Assembly: GCF_000428945.1 (NCBI RefSeq)
Contig: NZ_AUAX01000036.1
Coordinates: 29,095 to 93,094, forward strand
Direction of reading: 5' to 3'
DNA length: 64,000 bases
Source of the DNA: Hamadaea tsunoensis DSM 44101
GTDB lineage: Bacteria; Actinomycetota; Actinomycetes; Mycobacteriales; Micromonosporaceae
Of this stretch, positions 58,935-64,000 are shown in pieces; position 1 is the stretch's first letter, and each line of letters opens with the position of its first letter. Under the pieces are notes generated by a model, which was given only the letters and a program-made list of their open reading frames with translations, searched no databases and was not told the DNA's origin. The position numbers and the translations under genes were made by a program.

Positions 58935-59234
58935 CGCAACCTCCCCAGGTGGTTGCCAAGGCATTCAGGCAACCCTTTTCGGCCGATGATGTCAACCCGA
59001 TCGTCGGAACAAAGTCATCGATCTGACGACCGGGATCACCTGAGCGACCAGGTACTGCCAGACAGTTGCCTGTCGGGCGCCATTGATGGTCACCACCGTC
59101 CACAAAGATCATTGCACCATGTGTGCATTCGGGAACCGGTCGTGACGGACCGGCGGTCGGCCTTGCACGGGAGCCGCACCACTTCGCGGAGGTAAGGCCA
59201 CCCGCCCGATTGCCGAAATTGGGGAGGATTGCGA
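58935..59234. promoter_or_regulatory. 300-bp divergent region between winged-helix regulator and subtilase
   Basis: No gene. Contains the dyad GGTTGCC-N10-GGCAACC (58951-58974), 17 bp from the regulator start, a candidate autoregulatory site, and the related word AGTTGCCTGTCGG at 59063. GGGGAGG at 59221-59227 is the subtilase ribosome site. Confidence 0.5.
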
Positions 59235-62200
59235 ATGGCACTAACCCACAGGAGCCCACACGGCTTCTTAGGTGGCGTCCGCCGGGCGCCGCTGGCCCTG
59301 CTGGCCGGCTTGATCCTGGTCGTAGGGCTGGCCCAGGCGCCGGCGACCGCCGCGCCGTCGGGGAGCAAGGCGACGGTCAGCACCGAGCTGACCGCGAAAC
59401 TCGCCGCGGGTGGCAGCACCCAGTTCCTGGTCTACCTGCGCGACCGCGCCGACCTGAGCGCGGCCAAGTCCCTGCCGGCCACCCAGAAGGCCGAGCGGGT
59501 CTACCTGGACCTGAAATCCACCGCCGACCGCAGCCAGGCCTCCGTCAAGGCGTTCCTGGACGAGCGGAAGGTCTCGTATAAGGCGTACTTCATCGCGAAC
59601 GTGCTCAGCGTGACCGGCGACCAGTCGCTTGTGGACGCCCTGGCCGCGCGCGGCGACGTGCTGCGGATCGACCCGGTACGCGTACACAAGCTGGAAGAGC
59701 CCACGCAGGGCACGGCGCAGGCGACGGTCGACGCCGTGGAGTGGGGCATCGCCAACATCAAGGCGCCGGACGTGTGGAGCACGTACGGCGACCGGGGTGA
59801 GGGCATCGTCGTCGCGAGCGTCGACAGCGGCGTGCAGTTCGACCACCCGGCGCTGGTGAACCAGTACCGGGGCAACCTGGGCGGCGGCACGTTCGACCAC
59901 AACTACAACTGGTTCGACCCGGCCGGCATCTGCCCGACGGCCGCGCCGTGCGACAACAACGACCACGGTACGCACACCATGGGCACGATGGTCGGCAGCG
60001 ACGGCGGAGCGAACCAGGTCGGCGTCGCGCCCGGCGCCAAGTGGATCGCGGCCAAGGGCTGCGAGGTCAACACCTGCACGGACACGTCGCTGCTCGCGGC
60101 GGCCCAGTGGATCGCGGCGCCGACCGACCTCAACGGCAACAACCCGCGGCCGGACCTCGCCCCGAACATCGTCAACAACTCGTGGGGCGGTGACGGCGGC
60201 GACCTGTGGTACCAGGCTTCGGTCGACGCCTGGATCGCGGCCGGCATCTTCCCGATGTTCTCCAACGGCAACGAGGGCCCCGGCTGCAACACCTCCGGTT
60301 CCCCGGGCGACTACCCGGAGACGTACTCCGCCGGCGCGTACGACATCAACAACGCGATCGCCGGCTTCTCCAGCCGCGGCGCGTCCGCTGTGGACGGCGG
60401 CCTCAAGCCGAACATCTCGGCCCCCGGCGTCAACGTCCGGTCGTCGATCCCCGGCGGCTACGCGGCCTTCAACGGCACCTCGATGGCGTCCCCGCACGTG
60501 TCCGGTACGGTCGCGCTCATCTGGTCGGCCGCGCCCGCGCTCAAGGGCGACATCGCCGCGACCAAGGCGCTGCTCGACTCCACCGCCACCGACACCGACA
60601 ACACCAGCTGCGGGGGCACCGCAGCCGACAACAACGTCTTCGGCGAGGGCCGGCTCAACGCCTTCCTCGCGGTGACGAACGCTCCGCGGGGCCCGTCCGG
60701 CACCGTCTCCGGCGTCGTCACGGACGCATCCACGGGTACGCCGATCGCCGGCGCCACCATCACGTCCGGTACGCGTACGGCGACCTCGGCCGCCGACGGG
60801 TCCTACTCGTTGACCGTGCCCGCCGGCGACCAGCCGGTGACCGTGACGAAGTTCGGCTACCACGACGCGACCGCCACGGTGACCGTCACCGACGGCGGCA
60901 CGACGACGCAGGACTTCGCGCTGACCCCCGCCCCGAACGTGACGGTCAGCGGCAAGGTCACCGACGGCTCCGGCCACGGCTGGCCGCTCTACGCGAAGAT
61001 CGTGATCCCCGGCCACGCGCCGGTGTTCACCGATCCCTTCACCGGCAAGTACTCCGTGGTCCTGCCGGGCAACACGACGCACACGTTCACCACGTCGGCG
61101 CAGGTGCCGGGCTACAGCACGACCACGACCTCGGTCACGCTGGCGGCCGCGGCCAAGACGGTGAACCTGGCGCTGCCGGTCGCGGCCGACTGCACCGCCC
61201 CCGGGTACGCGGTGAACTTCAGCTCGCCGCTGCTGTCGCAGTCGTTCGACGCGACGACGACCCCGGCGGGCTGGACGGTCGCCAACGCCACCGCGACGGG
61301 CGGCTGGCAGTTCAACGACCCGGGTGCGCGGGGCAACCTGACCGGCGGCACGGGCGGCTTCGCCATCGCCGACAGCGACAAGTTCGGCTCCGGGACGACC
61401 ATCGACACCTCGCTGGTGACCCCGGTGGTGGACCTGACCGGCCAGTCGCTGCCGTACCTGAAGTTCAACAGCGACTACCGCTCGTTCAGCAACTCCTTCT
61501 CCGATGTGGACGTCAGCACGGACGGGACCACGTGGACCAACGTGTTCCACGAGTCCACCACGTCCGTACGCGGTCCGCGCGTGGTCCAGCTGGCCCTGCC
61601 GCAGCTCGCGAACGCGGCCACGGCCCAGATCCGGTTCCACTACAAGGGCACCTGGGCCTGGTGGTGGGAGGTGGACGACGTCAGCGTCGTCAACCGCGCC
61701 TGCCTGCCGACCCCGGGCGGCATCGTGTCGGGCTTCGTGACCGACGCGAACACCACGGCGGGTCTCGTCGGAGCGAAGGTCGGCTCCGGTGACGTGCCGG
61801 CCGACACCGCTCTCACCGTCGGTACGCCGGACGACCCGGCGGCCTCGGACGGCTTCTACTACCTCTTCTCCACCGCGACCGGTGCGCACCCGTTCACGGC
61901 CACGAAGAGCCCGTACACGGCCGTGTCCAAGTCGGTGACGGTGGTGGCCGACAGCGTCAAGCGGGCGGACTTCGCCCTCAAGGCGCCGCGACTGGAGGTC
62001 TCACCGGCGACGGTGCAGTCGTTCCAGCCCTACGGCAGCGTACGCAAGACGACGGTGACGCTCACCAACACCGGCTCCGCGCCGGCGACCGTGAACGTCC
62101 TGGAGCGCAACGGCGGCTTCCAGATCCTCAGCCGTACCGGGGCGAACCTGGTCACGAACAAGCTGCCGGGCAAGGCGAGCATCGCCCTGCGCGGCGTGAA

Positions 62201-63605
62201 GGCCGGCATCAAGGCCCAGCCGGCGGCCTCGCCGTCGGACGCCTGGACGTCGATCGCCGACTACCCGCAGGAGGTCTTCGACAACGCCGCGGCGACCTTG
62301 AACGGCAAGGTCTACTCGGTCGGCGGCGGCATCGACACCGGCCTGGAGAACAAGGCGTACGTCTATGATCCGGGCACCGGCGCGTGGGCGGCCCTGCCGA
62401 ACATGCCCGTCGGCCGGACCAAGCCGGCGGCCGTGGCGACCGGCGGCAAGATCTACGTCCTCGGCGGCTGGTCCGCCTCGGGCGCGCCGGTGAACACGGT
62501 GGACGTCTTCGACCCGGCCACCGGGGCGTGGAGCACCGTGGCGGGCGCCGTGAACCCGGCACCGCGGGCGGCGGCCGGAGCCGGTCTCGCCAACGGCAAG
62601 ATCTACCTGGTCGGCGGCTGCACGGACGACGCGTGCGACCACTCAGCCGACAACGTGGTCTTCGATCCGGCCACCGGGGCGTTCAGCGCGGCTGCGGCGT
62701 ACCCGCAGAGCGTGGCCTGGATGTCCTGTGGCGGCATCGGTTCGAAGGTCTACTGCGCCGGCGGCTCGGGTGACGAGGACTTCACCAACGGGTTCTCGTA
62801 CGACCCGAACGCCAACGCCTGGTCGCCGATCGCCGACATGCCGATCGACCTCTGGGGCTCGGCCGGTTCCGCCGCGGGCGGCCTGCTGGTCCTGGCCGGT
62901 GGTGTGACGGGCGGCTCGACCGCGATCACCAACGAGACGATCGCGTACGACCCGGCCACCAACGCGTGGACGAACGCGCCCAACGCCCAGTTCAGCGTCT
63001 ACCGTGGCGCGGGGTCGTGCGGCGCGTACAAGATCGGTGGCTCGCCGTCGTCCTTCGTGGGCTCGGCGGACTCCGAGGTCCTGCCCGGACTCGAGCAGTG
63101 CGACGAGGCGTCGGACGTGCCGTGGCTGAGCGAGACCCCGGCCACGTTCACGATCGCGGCGGGCAAGTCCAAGGCGATCACGGTCTCGCTGACCGCGACC
63201 GCCGAGGCGGGCGTCGCCCAGCCCGGCAAGTACACCGGCCAGCTCGGGTTCTCGGCGGAGACGCCGTACCCGGTCGGGACGGTCGCCGTCGAGATGAACG
63301 TCTCGCCGCCGCCGTCCTGGGGCAAGATCACCGGCACCGTCGCCGGGCTTTCCTGCAGCGGCACCCACGTGGGCGTCAAGGCCGTCGTCCAGCTCAACTC
63401 GCAGACCACGCCGGGCGTGAAGTTCACGCTGCACGCGGCAGCCGACGGGTCCTACGAGTACTGGATCCCGAAGGGGACGTACCAGATCATCGTCGCCAAG
63501 GACGGGTGGATCCCGCAGGCGGGCACGGTGAAGATCGAGGCAGGCATCGTCAAGACGGTGGACTTCCTCCTCGACTCCGACCCGCCCTGCCCGAGTGGCA
63601 TATAA
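59235..63605 (+). CDS. Large secreted S8 subtilisin-like protease with Kelch and adhesion-type domains
   Basis: 1456 residues from ATG 59235. Signal peptide about 1-40; I9-type propeptide (FLVYLRDRADLSAAKSLPAT) to about 155; S8 domain about 175-490 with Asp197 (SVDSGVQFDHPAL), His244 (NNDHGTHTMG), oxyanion Asn346 (SNGNEGPG) and Ser416 (NGTSMASPHVSG). Then carboxypeptidase-regulatory-like repeats (about 495-650), a choice-of-anchor-J/MAM-like domain (about 665-835), another regulatory-like domain, a HYDIN-like strand set (about 920-965), about five Kelch blades (about 1002-1270, AAATLNGKVYSVGGG ... KIYVLGGW) and a final regulatory-like domain. No LPxTG or membrane anchor, so it is released. 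Confidence 0.93.
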   Translation: MALTHRSPHGFLGGVRRAPLALLAGLILVVGLAQAPATAAPSGSKATVSTELTAKLAAGGSTQFLVYLRDRADLSAAKSLPATQKAERVYLDLKSTADRSQASVKAFLDERKVSYKAYFIANVLSVTGDQSLVDALAARGDVLRIDPVRVHKLEEPTQGTAQATVDAVEWGIANIKAPDVWSTYGDRGEGIVVASVDSGVQFDHPALVNQYRGNLGGGTFDHNYNWFDPAGICPTAAPCDNNDHGTHTMGTMVGSDGGANQVGVAPGAKWIAAKGCEVNTCTDTSLLAAAQWIAAPTDLNGNNPRPDLAPNIVNNSWGGDGGDLWYQASVDAWIAAGIFPMFSNGNEGPGCNTSGSPGDYPETYSAGAYDINNAIAGFSSRGASAVDGGLKPNISAPGVNVRSSIPGGYAAFNGTSMASPHVSGTVALIWSAAPALKGDIAATKALLDSTATDTDNTSCGGTAADNNVFGEGRLNAFLAVTNAPRGPSGTVSGVVTDASTGTPIAGATITSGTRTATSAADGSYSLTVPAGDQPVTVTKFGYHDATATVTVTDGGTTTQDFALTPAPNVTVSGKVTDGSGHGWPLYAKIVIPGHAPVFTDPFTGKYSVVLPGNTTHTFTTSAQVPGYSTTTTSVTLAAAAKTVNLALPVAADCTAPGYAVNFSSPLLSQSFDATTTPAGWTVANATATGGWQFNDPGARGNLTGGTGGFAIADSDKFGSGTTIDTSLVTPVVDLTGQSLPYLKFNSDYRSFSNSFSDVDVSTDGTTWTNVFHESTTSVRGPRVVQLALPQLANAATAQIRFHYKGTWAWWWEVDDVSVVNRACLPTPGGIVSGFVTDANTTAGLVGAKVGSGDVPADTALTVGTPDDPAASDGFYYLFSTATGAHPFTATKSPYTAVSKSVTVVADSVKRADFALKAPRLEVSPATVQSFQPYGSVRKTTVTLTNTGSAPATVNVLERNGGFQILSRTGANLVTNKLPGKASIALRGVKAGIKAQPAASPSDAWTSIADYPQEVFDNAAATLNGKVYSVGGGIDTGLENKAYVYDPGTGAWAALPNMPVGRTKPAAVATGGKIYVLGGWSASGAPVNTVDVFDPATGAWSTVAGAVNPAPRAAAGAGLANGKIYLVGGCTDDACDHSADNVVFDPATGAFSAAAAYPQSVAWMSCGGIGSKVYCAGGSGDEDFTNGFSYDPNANAWSPIADMPIDLWGSAGSAAGGLLVLAGGVTGGSTAITNETIAYDPATNAWTNAPNAQFSVYRGAGSCGAYKIGGSPSSFVGSADSEVLPGLEQCDEASDVPWLSETPATFTIAAGKSKAITVSLTATAEAGVAQPGKYTGQLGFSAETPYPVGTVAVEMNVSPPPSWGKITGTVAGLSCSGTHVGVKAVVQLNSQTTPGVKFTLHAAADGSYEYWIPKGTYQIIVAKDGWIPQAGTVKIEAGIVKTVDFLLDSDPPCPSGI

Positions 63606-63617
63606 GTTCGGATAGCC

Positions 63618-63658
63618 AAGCCGGCGCCGGGTCTCTCCAGGAGATCCGGCGCCGGCTT
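63618..63658 (+). terminator. Rho-independent-like terminator of the subtilase gene
   Basis: AAGCCGGCGCCGG (63618-63630) pairs with CCGGCGCCGGCTT (63646-63658), with GGTCTCTCC/GGAGATCC extension in the loop. It begins 13 bp after the stop. Confidence 0.85.
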
Positions 63659-63668
63659 CCTCCAATTC

Positions 63669-63790
63669 AAGATCAAATTCATGTCCCGGGTTCGTCGATC
63701 TCACTTCCGCTCCTCCCGCGGGAGACCGTTCCGCCCCTATCGCTGCGCTCCGGGGACTCCACTGCCAGGTTTCTGGGGCGAAGCATCGTT
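63669..63790 (+). repeat. P2 repeat, copy G
   Basis: AAGATCAAATTCATGTCCCG, TTCGTCGATCTCACTTCCGC, CTCCCGCGGGAGACCGTTCC, ending TTTCTGGGGCGAAGCATCG. It opens a third composite block. Confidence 0.9.
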
Positions 63791-63831
63791 CACCGTCGCC
63801 TGGTCACCGTTTCGCCCCAACCCCCGCCCGG

Positions 63832-64000
63832 CCTTTGTCGCGACTGTCCGATATGGCGGCCGGGTGGATCGGCTCGTCGGTGATCGTTCGCGGTGGGGAT
63901 GTAGTTTCGGGACCCATCCTCTCGATCACGCCGTCCCGCGGTCGGCCGTTGCCCGTGATGCGGGAACGATCTTCCGCCAGATGGGCACGAGGCGCTGATT
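63832..64000. repeat. T-bounded P4 composite, copy 4 (inverted, runs off the window)
   Basis: CCTTTGTCGCGACTGTCCGA, then GGTGATCGTTCGCGGTGGGG ATGTAGTTTCGGG, TCGATCA and GATGCGGGAACGATCTTCCG, i.e. the P4 modules in the order seen when 49915-50382 is read backwards. The P4 palindrome should follow beyond base 64000. Confidence 0.85.

Noticed and set aside
59268..61889. 873-codon minus-strand frame opposite the subtilase
   Set aside because: Shadow of a long high-GC gene with no motif.

Overview
The window is high-GC actinobacterial chromosome. GTG starts, ATGA overlaps between genes of one operon, frequent GCGTACGC-type words, SigE-family sigma, PHO-box and HspR/HAIR sites, and many secreted CBM-bearing enzymes suggest Micromonosporaceae (Actinoplanes/Micromonospora-like). 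The family call is inference. I see no rRNA, tRNA, CRISPR array, prophage or transposase gene. The content is ordinary metabolic, regulatory and secreted-enzyme genes, plus an unusually dense set of intergenic palindromic repeats.

Layout. 0-5 kb: CorA end, aldo/keto reductase, a sigma factor with a translationally coupled membrane partner. 6.3-8.9 kb: modABC molybdate importer. 9-15.7 kb: TetR/FAD-monooxygenase pair, DUF4180, a MEDS-STAS/HATPase signalling pair, Ogt, Hsp20 with a HAIR operator, TetR/cupin pair. 16.3-19.9 kb: ABC-2 exporter with TetR, Eis-type acetyltransferase. 20.6-29.3 kb: a furanose-type sugar locus, with a secreted GH2 enzyme carrying two AbfB domains divergent from a YtfQRT-YjfF-like importer and a LacI regulator; a perfect LacI-type operator lies between them. 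29-41 kb: membrane proteins, rhomboid protease, YbjQ, GH15, HD, GrpB, DUF72, TetR/azoreductase, DUF5709, ATP-grasp. 41-49.7 kb: Tat-exported phospholipase C next to a PHO box, VOC protein, DUF885, beta-helix protein, GntR with a small Cys-rich protein, GNAT. 50-64 kb: M50 protease, beta-helix protein with a LacI-type operator, a frameshifted ABC exporter, lipoprotein, methyltransferase, winged-helix regulator, and a 1456-residue subtilase with Kelch repeats.

The repeats are the most unusual content. I name seven modules. P1: GATCCCGTTTGGATC palindrome. P2: the CCCGGGTTCGTCGATC module. P3: GATCTTGCGCGAATG palindrome. P4: a TGATCGTTTACGGG double palindrome, usually enclosed by terminal repeats T (CCTTTGTCGCGACTGTCC). 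P5: TGATCAAGTTCC. P6: GTGATCGTGTCGCGCATATA. P7: a TTTACCG/GATCAAATACCG palindrome. Nearly every arm carries GATC, often within TGATCA. The modules occur at about 0.4, 4.7-6.2, 15.8-16.3, 20.0-20.6, 31.4-32.9, 49.7-50.6, 51.6, 55.0, 57.6 and 63.7-64.0 kb. They combine into mosaics; the clearest is a 932-bp symmetric block at 49689-50620 that contains no gene. They sit downstream of at least one gene and are absent from the divergent promoter regions. One P1 copy lies inside a coding region, and arm changes in another P1 copy are compensated on the opposite arm.
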